Positions 17,057-25,901 of a stretch of DNA of 64,000 bases are shown piece by piece. The DNA is from Microcella alkalica (GTDB lineage: Bacteria; Actinomycetota; Actinomycetes; Actinomycetales; Microbacteriaceae). The DNA lies in the NCBI RefSeq assembly GCF_014595885.1, contig NZ_JABUKC010000001.1, positions 1-64,000 on the forward strand, read 5' to 3'. Each line of letters starts with the position of its first letter. The stretch's first letter is position 1. The notes below the pieces were generated by a model, which did no database searches, was not told the origin of the DNA, and saw only the letters and a list, made by a program, of their open reading frames with translations. Made by a program: the position numbers and the translations under genes.

Positions 17057-17752
17057 TCAGAACAGCCGGGGCACCCCGTCGTCGAGGCCGCGCATCGCGT
17101 CGTAGTCGAGCAGCAGGCAGCGGATGCCGCGATCCTCGGCGAGGGTGCGCGCCTGCGGGGCGATCTCCTGCGCGGCGAAGACGCCGGCGACCGGCGCCAG
17201 CAGCGGGTCGCGGTTCATGAGCTCGAGGTAGCGGGTCAGCTGCTCGACGCCGTCGATGCCGCCGCGGCGCTTGATCTCGACCGCGACGGAGCCGCCCTCG
17301 GGGTCGCGCGCGAGGATGTCGACCGGGCCGATCGCCGTCATGTACTCGCGGCGCACGAGCGTGTGCCCGGGACCCAGCAGCTCGATCTGCTCGGCGAGCA
17401 GCTTCTGCAGGTGCGCCTCGACGCCGTCCTTCTGCAGGCCGGGGTCGACGCCGAGGTCGTGGGCGGTCTCGTGCAGCACCTCGTGCACGCTCACGACGAG
17501 CATGTCGGCGGTCTTCGCGTGCGTGACGCGCCACAGCTCGACGACGCCGGCCTCGCGCTGGTCGTCGTCGGGCTCCTCGACGGTGAGGGTGCACGGGGGG
17601 CTCATCCAGTTGAGCGGCTTGTACGAGCCGCCGTCGGAGTGCACGAGCAGACTGCCGTCGTTCTTGTGGATGAGCAGCCGCGTCGCGAGCGGCAGGTGCG
17701 CGCTGAGGCGTCCGGCGTAGTCGACGGAGCAGCGGGCGATCACGAGTCTCAC
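17057..17752 (-). CDS. nucS: Mismatch endonuclease NucS/EndoMS
   Basis: NucS makes double-strand cuts at mismatches and replaces MutS/MutL in many Actinobacteria. The 231-aa protein has the N-terminal dimerisation/DNA-binding domain ([17 protein letters not shown]) and a RecB-like nuclease domain with D145 in [10 protein letters not shown]159 and K161 in AVEIKRR, and Q171. It ends in DDGVPRLF, matching the C-terminal beta-clamp-binding peptide of the family. The GTG start has TAGCGT (reverse, 17759-17764) 6 nt upstream, so it should be leaderless. The length is typical. Confidence 0.96.
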   Translation of the reverse strand: MRLVIARCSVDYAGRLSAHLPLATRLLIHKNDGSLLVHSDGGSYKPLNWMSPPCTLTVEEPDDDQREAGVVELWRVTHAKTADMLVVSVHEVLHETAHDLGVDPGLQKDGVEAHLQKLLAEQIELLGPGHTLVRREYMTAIGPVDILARDPEGGSVAVEIKRRGGIDGVEQLTRYLELMNRDPLLAPVAGVFAAQEIAPQARTLAEDRGIRCLLLDYDAMRGLDDGVPRLF

Positions 17753-17804
17753 CGCTTTACGCTACCGGCCCGAGGTGCGGACGAGCGTCGTGCAAGATGG
17801 TCCG

Positions 17805-18491
17805 ATGGGGCAGCGGGAGCACGTGGTCGAGCAGATCGCCGCGAACCTGTCGGGGCGACGGCTCGGGCATCCTCATCGAGTCGGCGTGGACGGGCTCGTG
17901 GGCGCCGGCAAGTCCGTCTTCGCGCGCGAGCTCGTGGCGGCGCTCCGCGCGCACGGCCGGCAAGCAGTGCACCTGGATTCCGACGGCTTCCATCATCCGC
18001 GGGCGATCCGATACCGGCAGGGCCGCGACTCCGCGCGGGGCTACTACGAGGACGCCTACGATCTGGAGGCGCTCGCCGACCGTGTGCTGAGACCTCTCGG
18101 GACGCCCGGATCCTCGACATACGCGATGAGAGTCCACGACATGTCGACCGACGAGACGATCAGCGGCGCGACGGCCACGGCCGATTGCGATGCGATCATC
18201 GTTTTCGACGGCACGTTCCTCCAGCGCGGCCAGTTGCGCGAGCTGTGGGACGACGTGATCTGGCTCGAGGTCGACCGGGCGACGGCGCTCGCTCGCGGTG
18301 CGGCGCGCGACGCGGTGAGTCTCGGGGGCGAGGCAGCCGCATTCGCCGCATTCGCGTCGCGCTACATGGCCGCGTGCGACCTCTCCACGATCGAGGAGCG
18401 TCCAGCTGAGCGCGCCTCCATCGTCATCGAGCACACCGACCCGATGGCGCCGCGCGTGATCCGGCTGCCAGGCGAGCCCGCGTCAGACTGA
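17805..18491 (+). CDS. P-loop kinase (uridine-kinase-like)
   Basis: The 228-aa protein has a Walker A GVDGLVGAGKSVFA near residue 30, a DSDGFHHP segment typical of uridine kinase/phosphoribulokinase-like enzymes, and a C-terminal VFDGTFLQRGQLRELWDDVIWLEV. The substrate is probably a nucleoside or small metabolite. The ATG at 17805 is preferred over the upstream in-frame GTG at 17775 because CAAGAT (17793-17798) sits 6 nt ahead, the leaderless spacing used by many genes here. It is divergent from nucS. Confidence 0.78.
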   Translation: MGQREHVVEQIAANLSGRRLGHPHRVGVDGLVGAGKSVFARELVAALRAHGRQAVHLDSDGFHHPRAIRYRQGRDSARGYYEDAYDLEALADRVLRPLGTPGSSTYAMRVHDMSTDETISGATATADCDAIIVFDGTFLQRGQLRELWDDVIWLEVDRATALARGAARDAVSLGGEAAAFAAFASRYMAACDLSTIEERPAERASIVIEHTDPMAPRVIRLPGEPASD

Positions 18492-18500
18492 CAGGCCGGC

Positions 18501-19340
18501 TCAGCCCCACAGCCCGGGGCGACGCTCCTCGGCCACCGAATTGCCGCCGTCGACGACGACGAGCTGCCCGGTGATGTAGCTCGCGCCGGGGGAGGCGAGC
18601 CACGCGATCGCGCTCGCGACCTCGTCGGGGCGACCGCTGCGCCCGAGCGGCACGAGCTCGCCCTCGACGGTTTCCTGCGCCAGCTGCGAGGCCGTCGCGA
18701 TCCACCCGGGAGCGACCGCGTTCACCGAGATCCCGTGCCGGGCCTCGTCGATCGCGAGCCCGCGCGTGAAGCCCAGCACCCCGGCCTTCGCGGTCGCGTA
18801 GCCGAGGTCGTCGCGCGCCGCCTGCACCGCCCCGGTCGTGCTCGCGACCGTGACGATGCGGCCCCACCCGCGTTCGCGCATCCGCCCGATGACGGCCCGC
18901 GTCACCAGGAAGACGCTCGTGAGGTTGACGTCCACCGCGCTGCGCCACTCGTCGACGCTCATGCCGATGTCGCCGCGCGGGAACTCCTCGCCGACCGCGA
19001 CCATGCCGGCGTTATTGACGAGGATGTCCGGCTCGGCGCCCAGCGCCCGCACCGCCCCGATCGCGGCGTGCGCCGCACTCTCGGTCTCGAGCCGCGCGAC
19101 GACGCCGTCGGCGTCGTGCCCCTCGGCGCGCAGCTCGGCCACGCGCTGCTCGATGCGGTCGGTCGTGGCGGTCATGACGACGCGGGCACCGAGCTGCGCG
19201 AGCGCGCGGGCGCAGGCGAAGCCGATGCCCTCGGCCGAGCCGCACCCGGTGACGAGGGCGGTGCGACCCGAGAGGTCGAGCGCGGCGGGGAGGGGGTGCG
19301 CGGCGGCGGCCGGCTGCGCGGCGGCGGTGGAGGTGCTCAT
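18501..19340 (-). CDS. SDR family NAD(P)-dependent oxidoreductase
   Basis: The 279-aa classical short-chain dehydrogenase/reductase has the cofactor motif TGCGSAEGIGFACA, NNAG (ILVNNAGMV), the active-site Ser in VASTTGAV, Tyr-x3-Lys in YATAKAG and the C-terminal ASYITGQLVVVDGG typical of FabG-like SDRs. An Ala-rich stretch of about 20 residues precedes the Rossmann fold. The ATG at 19340 has GAGGAT (reverse, 19347-19352) 6 nt upstream. The substrate is unknown. Confidence 0.88.
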   Translation of the reverse strand: MSTSTAAAQPAAAAHPLPAALDLSGRTALVTGCGSAEGIGFACARALAQLGARVVMTATTDRIEQRVAELRAEGHDADGVVARLETESAAHAAIGAVRALGAEPDILVNNAGMVAVGEEFPRGDIGMSVDEWRSAVDVNLTSVFLVTRAVIGRMRERGWGRIVTVASTTGAVQAARDDLGYATAKAGVLGFTRGLAIDEARHGISVNAVAPGWIATASQLAQETVEGELVPLGRSGRPDEVASAIAWLASPGASYITGQLVVVDGGNSVAEERRPGLWG

Positions 19341-19383
19341 GCGCTCATCCTCGCGCGGTCGGGGCGTCCGGTCCGTTCGCCGA

Positions 19384-19468
19384 TGCGATCTGCAGGAGTC
19401 GGCGGGTTCGTCGGCGCCGACTGACGCGTCACGTCGGGGCTCGGCGCTCCACGCTCCTGCAGATCGCA
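19384..19468. repeat. 85-nt inverted-repeat element, copy 1
   Basis: Perfect 15-bp arms TGCGATCTGCAGGAG (19384-19398) and its complement (19454-19468) enclose a 55-nt GC-rich spacer. A second copy at 46936-47020 has the same arms (one base changed on the right), exactly the same total length and a related spacer. It lies between the MFS gene end and the SDR gene start. Nothing in it looks coding. Confidence 0.8.
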
Positions 19469-19603
19469 CTGAGTGCGGCGGGGGCGCCGCGAGGGGGATG
19501 CCGCGGCGGGGGCGCCGCGACGGGGGCGCCGCGGCGAGGGCGTCGCGACGAGGGATCGCCGCGTCGGGTGTGTGGCGCTGCGACGCACCGCGGCGGCGCC
19601 GCG

Positions 19604-20857
19604 TCAGTCGGCGCGCGCCTCAGCGGCGACGTCGCCGGCCGCACCACCGCGCGCCGCCGCACCGCGCTCGCGCGCGGCCCCCGACGCGAGCGCCGCGACG
19701 AGGATGAGCACGAGCACCACCCACAGGGCGTTCAGCAGCCCGATCTGCTCGCCGAGGAACCCGATGACGGGCGGCCCCACGAGGAACGCGAAGTACCCGA
19801 CGGTCGCGACCGCGGCGACCGAGGCGGCGGCGCGGCGCGGGTCGTCGGCGGCGGCCGACATGCCGACGGGGAAGCCGAGCGATGAGCCGAGGCCCCAGGC
19901 GAAGATGCCGAGCGCGGCGATGACGGGCTGCTCGACCGTGATGACGACGGCGAGGCCGACCGCGGCGAGCACGGCCGATCCGCGCAGCACGGGCACGCGG
20001 CCGAAGCGGTCGAGCACCCACACGCCGGCGATGCGGCCGGTGGTCATGGCGGCGGCGAAGATGCCGAAGGCGAGGGCTCCGGTCGCCTCGTCGGCGCCGC
20101 GCCCGTCGACGACGGCGAGCGCGAGCCAGTCGTTCGCGGAGCCCTCGGCGAAGGCCATGCCGAGCACGATGAGCCCGATGAAGAGGATGCGCGGCTCGCG
20201 CCAGATCGACAGGCGCTCTCGCCACGTGGTGCGCTCCGATCCCGGCCCGTCGTCGTCGAGGCCCGGCAGCGCCTCGTCCCGCGGCAGCAGCCGCACGACC
20301 GCGACGGTGAGCCCGATGAGCACGAGCCCGGTCACGCCGGCGTGCCAGTCGACGCCGACGCCGAGGTCGGCGACGCCGGCGGCGATGGCCGCGCCGACGA
20401 CGGTGCCGATGCTCCACGAGGCGTGGAACCACGGCATGATCGCGCGACCCTGCGCCTGCTCGACGCCGGCCCCTTCGACGTTCATGGCGACGTCGGTGAT
20501 GCCGGCTCCTGCGCCGAAGACGACGAGCGAGGCGAGCACGAGCGCGTACGAGCCGAACGTCTCGGCACCGATGCCGATGCCGGCGAGGGCGAGCGAGGTG
20601 GCGGTGAGCCCGCCGAGGATGACCCGGCGGGTGCCGAAGCGGGCGATGATGTGGCTCGAGCCGAGCAGGCCGATGATCGAGCCGGCGGCCATGCCGAAGA
20701 TGAGCACGCCGAACTGGTCGGTGCGCACGTCGAGCGCGTCGCGGATCGCGGGCGTGCGCGCCACCCAGGTCGCGGTGGTGACGCCGCACAGGGCGAAGAT
20801 CGCGAAGACGGCGAAGCGCCACGGGGCGAGGCGCGGGGTGGTGGTGGGCGTGCTCAC
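19604..20857 (-). CDS. MFS transporter (YbjJ-like)
   Basis: The 417-aa protein has about twelve transmembrane segments. The N-terminal ATWVARTPAIRDALDV and GMAAGSIIGLLGS segments, and the FGTRRVI loop, resemble the YbjJ-like branch of the major facilitator superfamily, often related to sugar transporters. A LacI-family regulator is divergent, 117 bp away, with palindromic operators between them, so sugar-responsive control of this transporter is inferred. It has an Ala/Arg-rich cytoplasmic tail. Confidence 0.86.
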   Translation of the reverse strand: MSTPTTTPRLAPWRFAVFAIFALCGVTTATWVARTPAIRDALDVRTDQFGVLIFGMAAGSIIGLLGSSHIIARFGTRRVILGGLTATSLALAGIGIGAETFGSYALVLASLVVFGAGAGITDVAMNVEGAGVEQAQGRAIMPWFHASWSIGTVVGAAIAAGVADLGVGVDWHAGVTGLVLIGLTVAVVRLLPRDEALPGLDDDGPGSERTTWRERLSIWREPRILFIGLIVLGMAFAEGSANDWLALAVVDGRGADEATGALAFGIFAAAMTTGRIAGVWVLDRFGRVPVLRGSAVLAAVGLAVVITVEQPVIAALGIFAWGLGSSLGFPVGMSAAADDPRRAAASVAAVATVGYFAFLVGPPVIGFLGEQIGLLNALWVVLVLILVAALASGAARERGAAARGGAAGDVAAEARAD

Positions 20858-20932
20858 GAGCGGTGACTCTCTGACTGGCGAGGGGAGGGCGCCGCGACCT
20901 GCAGCACCCGGCGAGGGGCGGAGGAACGCCGA

Positions 20933-20966
20933 TCGAATCGATTCGACAGGCGAATTCGACTACGCT
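20933..20966 (+). promoter_or_regulatory. LacI-type operators and leaderless -10 box
   Basis: The 14-bp perfect palindrome TCGAATCGATTCGA (20933-20946) and the shorter palindrome CGAATTCG (20951-20958) share the half-site CGAAT and lie between the divergent MFS and lacI-type genes. TACGCT (20961-20966) is 8 nt before the regulator's ATG, giving a leaderless mRNA. The sites suit autoregulation and control of the transporter. Confidence 0.65.
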
Positions 20967-20974
20967 AACAGCCG

Positions 20975-22048
20975 ATGGCGACCCCGGCAAACCCCTCAGG
21001 CGACGGCGCTCGGGCGACGCTCGCGCAGGTCGCCGCCCGCGCCGGCGTGAGCCCGTCGACGGCGAGCCTGGCCTTCAGCGGCGCCGGCCCGGTCGCCGAC
21101 GAGACCCGCGAGCGCGTGCTCGCCGCCGCCCGTGAGCTCGACTACGGCGGCCCCGACCCCCGCGCTCGCAGCCTGCGCACCGGCCGCAGCGGCATCATCG
21201 CCGTCGTCATGGAGGACCGCATCCGCGTCGCCTTCCGCGACCCCATGGTCGTGACCCTGCTCGACGGCATCGCCGACGAGATCGGCACCGCCGGCTACAG
21301 CCTCCTGCTGCTGACCGACAGCCTCGAGCGCGCCGAGGGCGGTCTGCGCGATGCGCCGATGGATGCCGCGCTCCTGCTCGGCTGCAGCACCGATCTCGAC
21401 CCCGCCGTCAAGGTGCTGAGCCAGCGCCAGGTGCCGCTCATCGGCGTCGAGGCCGAGCCGCGCCTGGGCATGCACCTGGTCGACATCGACAACCGCGAGG
21501 GCATGCGCGCCGGCGCGCAGCACCTGCACGACCTCGGCCACCGCCGCGTCGGCACGATCACGCTGCCGATGGATCGCGAGCACACCCGCGGCCCCCTCGA
21601 CCCGGAGTGGGTCGAGCGCTCCGTCGCCTACACGGGGCTCGAGCGGCTCGCCGGAGTGCGCGATGTCTTCCCCGACGCCCCCGCCGTCGTCGCCGCCGGC
21701 AGCCTCATCGAGGAGGGCCTCGTCGCGGCCCGCGCCCTGCTCGACGCGCACCCCGACCTCACGGCGATCATCGGGCAGAGCGACCTGCTGGCCCTCGGCG
21801 CCATCCAGGCGATCGAAGAACGGGGGATGCGCGTGCCCGACGACGTGAGCGTGCTCGGCTTCGACGGCGCCCGCATCGACGGCCTCACGAGCCACCGCCT
21901 CACGACGGTCGTGCAGCCGGGCGTGGAGAAGGGTCGGGCCGCCGCGCGACTCGCGCTCGCGGCCCTCGCCGGCGAGCCGGTGGAGAGCGTGGTGTTCCGC
22001 ACCGAGCTGCGGCGAGGCGACACCACGGCCGCGCCCCGCACCGCCTGA
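20975..22048 (+). CDS. LacI family transcriptional regulator
   Basis: The 357-aa regulator has a LacI helix-turn-helix (TLAQVAARAGVSPSTASLAFSG, about residues 14-36) with hinge region, and a periplasmic-binding-protein-like sensor domain ending in the usual DDVSVLGFDGARIDGLTSHRLTTVVQP segment. These repressors usually bind sugars. Divergence from an MFS transporter and the intervening palindromes suggest that the transporter is its target. The effector is unknown. Confidence 0.9.
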   Translation: MATPANPSGDGARATLAQVAARAGVSPSTASLAFSGAGPVADETRERVLAAARELDYGGPDPRARSLRTGRSGIIAVVMEDRIRVAFRDPMVVTLLDGIADEIGTAGYSLLLLTDSLERAEGGLRDAPMDAALLLGCSTDLDPAVKVLSQRQVPLIGVEAEPRLGMHLVDIDNREGMRAGAQHLHDLGHRRVGTITLPMDREHTRGPLDPEWVERSVAYTGLERLAGVRDVFPDAPAVVAAGSLIEEGLVAARALLDAHPDLTAIIGQSDLLALGAIQAIEERGMRVPDDVSVLGFDGARIDGLTSHRLTTVVQPGVEKGRAAARLALAALAGEPVESVVFRTELRRGDTTAAPRTA

Positions 22049-22181
22049 AGTCGCCCGCGCCTGAGCGCAGCATCCGCGTCGCCTGATGGAGCACTGGGCG
22101 CCGCCCCCGTCAACCGGGTACCGCGCGCCCGCTCGGGCGACGACCGTGGAGGCACCGACTCGACGAACGAGAGGAGCCACG

Positions 22182-22346
22182 ATGAACGACCGCATGAACC
22201 ACAAGGGCGAGGAGCTCGGCGGCAAGCTCAAGGAGGGCGTCGGCAAGATGACTGACGACGAGCGCCTCGAGGCCGAGGGCCGCGCCGACCAGACCAAGGC
22301 GAACCTCAAGCAGGCGGGCGACGACGTGAAGGACGCGTTCCGCTGA
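22182..22346 (+). CDS. CsbD family stress protein
   Basis: This 54-aa hydrophilic protein matches the CsbD fold: NHKGEELGGKLKEGVGKMTDDERLEAEGRADQ, then NLKQAGDDVKDAF. CsbD-like proteins are abundant, general-stress-induced and of unknown biochemistry. GAGAGGAG, 7 nt before the ATG, is a strong ribosome site, unlike the leaderless neighbours. A perfect hairpin terminator follows 18 nt after the stop. Confidence 0.88.
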   Translation: MNDRMNHKGEELGGKLKEGVGKMTDDERLEAEGRADQTKANLKQAGDDVKDAFR

Positions 22347-22364
22347 TCGTCACCGCGTGAGCCG

Positions 22365-22399
22365 ACGGGCGCCCGACCTCCAGGTGGTCGGGCGCCCGT
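22365..22399 (+). terminator. Hairpin terminator after csbD-like gene
   Basis: Perfect 14-bp arms (22365-22378 and 22386-22399) enclose a 7-nt loop. The very stable GC-rich stem has no strong T tract. It separates the csbD-like gene from the potassium-transporter promoter. Confidence 0.75.
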
Positions 22400-22440
22400 T
22401 CGCGTGCGGGGCACGCTCGGGGGTCGCTCCGGGCCACGAC

Positions 22441-22468
22441 TTGACAGGCGGTGCGCGAGGAGTACGGT
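22441..22468 (+). promoter_or_regulatory. Sigma-70-type promoter of ktrB, leaderless
   Basis: A consensus TTGACA (22441-22446) and TACGGT (22463-22468) are 16 bp apart, and the GTG start codon is 7 nt beyond the -10. This is the best -35 box in the window and supports the assigned GTG start. Confidence 0.72.
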
Positions 22469-22475
22469 TGCGCGA

Positions 22476-23840
22476 GTGCCGCACTCCAGGGCCCGCTCGG
22501 TCCGCCCTCGAAAGCGCCTTCAGCTCAGCCCGCCGCAGGCCGTCGTCCTCGGGTTCCTCGGCGCCATCCTCGCCGCGACAGGTCTGCTCGCGATGCCGTT
22601 CTCGCACCCCGACGACGACTCGGTGACGATCCTCGACGCGGCGTTCACCGCGGTCTCCGCGGTCTCGGTCACGGGGCACGTCGTCGTCGACACCGCCACC
22701 GCCTGGTCGTTCGTCGGACAGCTCGTCATCGTGTTCTTCATCCAGCTCGGTGGCCTCGGCATCATGCTGGTCGCCTCGCTCATCGGTCTCGCCCTCGCTC
22801 GGCGCTACTCGCTGCGCGGACGCGCGCTGACCGGCGCCGAGAACCAGGGCGTCACCACTGGCGATGCCGCGCGCCTGGCGAAGGGCATCCTCGCCACGAG
22901 CCTCGCCATTGAGGGCGTCGTCGCTCTTATCCTCACCGTTCGGTTGGCGTCTCAGTACGGCGAGAGCCTCGGAGACGCGATCTGGCACGGAGTCTTCCTG
23001 GCGGTGTCGAGCTTCAACAACGCCGGCTTCGCCCCCTACTCCGACAACATGATCGGCTTCGCGACCGACCCCGTCATCGTGCTGCCGATGGCGTTCGCGA
23101 CCATCCTCGGCGGGCTCGGCTTCCCCGTCCTGCGGCAGTTGCGAAAGGAGTTCCGCCGTCCGCTTCACTGGACGATGAACACCAACATCGTGCTCGCCAT
23201 GACCGGTCTGCTGCTCGTGCTCGGCACCGCCTACATCGCGGTGCTGGAGTGGAGCAATCCGGCCACGATCGGCGGCATGACGCCGTCGGAGCGCGTGCTC
23301 GTCGCCTTCTTTCACTCAGTGCAGGCTCGCACCTCGGGCTTCAACAGCGTCGACATCGGCCAGATGACGAGTGAGACCTGGCTCGGCCTCGATGTGCTCA
23401 TGTTCATCGGCGGCGGGCCGGCTGGCACCGCGGGCGGCATCAAGGTGACGACGTTCGCCGTGCTGCTGTTCATCATCCTGACCGAGCTGCGCGGGCAGCA
23501 GGCCGTGAACATCTTCGGCAAGCGGCTCTCGCGCGCCGTGCACCGTGAGGCCATCACGATCGCGCTGCTCTCCCTCGCCGCGGTCATGTCGGCGACCGTC
23601 GTGCTCATGCTCGTGAGCGACCTCGAGCTCGACGTTCTGCTCTTCGAGGCGATCTCCGCCTTCGGCACCGTGGGCCTGAGCACCGGCATCACGGCCGACC
23701 TGCCGCCGGCCGGCCAGATCGTGCTCATGGTGCTCATGTTCCTCGGCCGCCTCGGCCCGCTCACGCTGGGCACAGCACTCGTGCTGCGCCAGCGCGCCCT
23801 GCTCTACGAACTGCCCAAGGAAAGGCCCGTCATTGGCTAG
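22476..23840 (+). CDS. ktrB: TrkH/KtrB family potassium transporter
   Basis: The 454-aa membrane subunit of a K+ uptake system has the four pore loops of the family: SAVSVTGHVVVD, SSFNNAGFAPYSD, QARTSGFNSVDI with the GGGPAGTAGGIK gate region, and AFGTVGLSTGITAD. The GTG at 22476 is chosen because it fits a leaderless transcript from the TTGACA/TACGGT promoter. It overlaps the regulatory subunit gene by 8 nt. Together they should form a KtrAB-type K+ (perhaps Na+-coupled) channel-transporter in the cytoplasmic membrane. Confidence 0.92.
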   Translation: MPHSRARSVRPRKRLQLSPPQAVVLGFLGAILAATGLLAMPFSHPDDDSVTILDAAFTAVSAVSVTGHVVVDTATAWSFVGQLVIVFFIQLGGLGIMLVASLIGLALARRYSLRGRALTGAENQGVTTGDAARLAKGILATSLAIEGVVALILTVRLASQYGESLGDAIWHGVFLAVSSFNNAGFAPYSDNMIGFATDPVIVLPMAFATILGGLGFPVLRQLRKEFRRPLHWTMNTNIVLAMTGLLLVLGTAYIAVLEWSNPATIGGMTPSERVLVAFFHSVQARTSGFNSVDIGQMTSETWLGLDVLMFIGGGPAGTAGGIKVTTFAVLLFIILTELRGQQAVNIFGKRLSRAVHREAITIALLSLAAVMSATVVLMLVSDLELDVLLFEAISAFGTVGLSTGITADLPPAGQIVLMVLMFLGRLGPLTLGTALVLRQRALLYELPKERPVIG

Positions 23841-24528
23841 TCGACTCTTCTCCAGCTCGCGCACGGCCCGCATCGCCGAAGCCGATTCGGTCGCCGTCAT
23901 CGGCCTCGGCCGGTTCGGCCAGTCGCTCGCGCTCGAGCTCATGGCCTCCGGCACGGAGGTGCTTGGCATCGACGCGAGCGAGGAGATCGTGCAGGGTCTC
24001 AACGGCGAGCTCACCCAGGTGGTGCGCGCCGACTCCACCAAGCCCGAGGCGCTGCGCCAGCTCGCGGTGCACGAGTTCGATCGCGTCGTCGTGGCGATCG
24101 GCTCCGACATCCAGGCGAGCATCCTCACCACGTCCGTGCTGCTGCAGTTCGGCATCCCGCAGATCTGGGCGAAGGCGACGAACGATGCGCACGGCCAGAT
24201 CCTGTCGCAGCTCGGCGTCGACCACGTGATCTACCCGGAGAAGGACATGGGGCGACGCGTGGCCCACCTCGTGCGCGGCGCAGCCCTCGACTACATCGAG
24301 GTCGGCGACGACTACGCGATCGTGAAGACCAGCCCCGCGGCGAGCATCGTCGGCCGCCGCCTCGGCGAGACCCGAATCCGGCAGCAGCACGGCGTCACCG
24401 TCATGGCCGTGCGCCGCGACGGCTCGCCGTGGTGCAACGCCGACGCCGACACGGTGCTGCGTGAGGGCGACACCATCCTCGTCGCCGGGCCCATCCGGGC
24501 CGCGGAGGAGTTCGCCCAGCTGCGTTGA
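23833..24528 (+). CDS. ktrA: TrkA/KtrA family potassium uptake regulatory subunit
   Basis: The 231-aa cytoplasmic subunit has an N-terminal RCK/TrkA-N nucleotide-binding domain (VAVIGLGRFGQSLALEL, GLGRFG at 24-29) and a C-terminal TrkA-C domain (IVGRRLGETRIRQQHGVTVMAVRRDG). It gates KtrB in response to nucleotides. The start is a TTG at 23833, preceded by AAGGAAAGG, inside the last codons of ktrB. It is convergent with the MATE gene. Confidence 0.9.
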   Translation: MASRLFSSSRTARIAEADSVAVIGLGRFGQSLALELMASGTEVLGIDASEEIVQGLNGELTQVVRADSTKPEALRQLAVHEFDRVVVAIGSDIQASILTTSVLLQFGIPQIWAKATNDAHGQILSQLGVDHVIYPEKDMGRRVAHLVRGAALDYIEVGDDYAIVKTSPAASIVGRRLGETRIRQQHGVTVMAVRRDGSPWCNADADTVLREGDTILVAGPIRAAEEFAQLR

Positions 24529-24556
24529 GAACTTCGCGGGCGCGACGGGGCCGCCC

Positions 24557-25870
24557 TCAGCGCGACGCGCCCGTCACCACCCACGCTGTCCCGCGCGCCC
24601 GCAGCCCCAGCGTCACCGCCCGGGCCCCCAGGTACACGAACGTGAACGCGCCCAGCAGGGCCGCGAGCCCCGCGCCCGTCGCGGCGACGAGGGCGAGCGC
24701 CGCCAGGTACGCGAGCAGGTTGAGGATGCCCGTGAGCGCCAGATACCGCCCGTCACCGGCCCCGATGAGCACGCCGTCGAGCACGAACACGAGCCCGGCG
24801 AGCGGTAGCCCGAGCGCGAGGATCAGCAGGGCGCCGGGCAGGGCATCCCGCACCCGCTCGTCGGAGGTCACGACCAGCGACAGCGGCACCGCGAGCGCCA
24901 CCACGACGACCGTCAGCGCCGCGCCGACCACGACGCCCCACCCGACGAGCCGCCGCGTGAGCGCGTGCACGCGCGCGACGTCCGCGGCGCCCAGCCCGTG
25001 ACCGATGAGCGCCTGCCCGGCGATCGCGAGCGCGTCGAGGGCGAGGGCGAGGAGGCTGTAGACGGCGAACCACACGTGCGTCGCCGCGAGCTCGACCGTG
25101 CCGAGCTGCGTCGCCGCGACCACCGTCACGACGAGCGCCACCCGCAGCGACAGCGTGCGCAGCAGCAGCCACGACCCCGCCGACAGCGCCGCGCGCACCC
25201 CCAGCAGGCCCGGCCGCAGCGGGGCGGCAGCGTCGCGCCCGGCCCGCACGACCACGCCGACGAGCACCACCGCCATGCCCCACTGGGCGACGACCGTGCC
25301 GATCGCCGAGCCCGCGATGCCGAGCCCGAGCCCGTAGATGAGCAGGGCGTTGAGCACGATGTTCGCGCCGAAGCCCCACAGGGCGACCACGAGCGGGGTG
25401 CGCGCGTCCTGCAGGCCACGCAGCACGCCCGTCGCCGCGAACACCAGCAGCATCGCCGGCAGACCCCACACGCACAGCACGAGGTACTGCACGGCCGCCC
25501 CCGCGACCGGCTCGCTCGTGCCGAAGGCGTCGACGATGAGGGGTGAGGCCGGCCAGAGCAGCGCCAGCAGCAGCACGCCGATGCCGGCCGCGAGCCACAG
25601 CCCGTCGACGCCCGCGGTGATCGCGCCGGCCCGGTCGCCGGATCCCAGCCGTCGCGCCACCGCCGGGGTCGTCGCGTAGGCGAGGAACACGAGCAGACCG
25701 ATCGCCGTCTGCAGCACCGTCGAGGCGACGCCGAGCCCGGCGAGGGCATCCGCCCCCAGATGGCCGACCATCGCCGTGTCGGTCAGCACGAACAGCGGCT
25801 CGGCCACGAGCGCGCCCAGCGACGGCACGGCGAGCCGCAGGATCTCGCGGTCGACGGGTCGCAGGCGCAC
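24557..25870 (-). CDS. MATE family efflux transporter (DinF-like)
   Basis: The 437-aa protein has about twelve transmembrane segments. The N-terminal LAVPSLGALVAEPLFVLTDTAMVGHLG is the MATE/DinF signature, and GFGANIVLNALLIYGLGLGIAGSAIGT is the repeat-1 end. MATE proteins export cationic drugs or metabolites by Na+ or H+ antiport. The GTG at 25870 has TAGCGT (reverse, 25877-25882) 6 nt upstream, giving a leaderless mRNA. Its promoter is back-to-back with that of the divergent MFS gene. Confidence 0.9.
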   Translation of the reverse strand: MRLRPVDREILRLAVPSLGALVAEPLFVLTDTAMVGHLGADALAGLGVASTVLQTAIGLLVFLAYATTPAVARRLGSGDRAGAITAGVDGLWLAAGIGVLLLALLWPASPLIVDAFGTSEPVAGAAVQYLVLCVWGLPAMLLVFAATGVLRGLQDARTPLVVALWGFGANIVLNALLIYGLGLGIAGSAIGTVVAQWGMAVVLVGVVVRAGRDAAAPLRPGLLGVRAALSAGSWLLLRTLSLRVALVVTVVAATQLGTVELAATHVWFAVYSLLALALDALAIAGQALIGHGLGAADVARVHALTRRLVGWGVVVGAALTVVVVALAVPLSLVVTSDERVRDALPGALLILALGLPLAGLVFVLDGVLIGAGDGRYLALTGILNLLAYLAALALVAATGAGLAALLGAFTFVYLGARAVTLGLRARGTAWVVTGASR

Positions 25871-25876
25871 CCGACC

Positions 25877-25894
25877 ACGCTACGGCCCTAGGCT
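25877..25894. promoter_or_regulatory. Back-to-back -10 boxes of divergent leaderless genes
   Basis: TAGCGT on the reverse strand (25877-25882) and TAGGCT on the forward strand (25889-25894) are 6 bp apart, each 6-7 nt from the start codon it serves. The entire space between the two start codons is 31 bp, so each promoter's -35 region falls inside the opposite gene. Confidence 0.65.
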
Positions 25895-25901
25895 CGGCCG
25901 C

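Noticed and set aside
22085-22181. A stress-sigma-factor promoter (GGGTAC-like -10) upstream of the csbD-like gene.
   Set aside because: A GGGTAC is present in the gap but no convincing -35 partner lies at the right distance.
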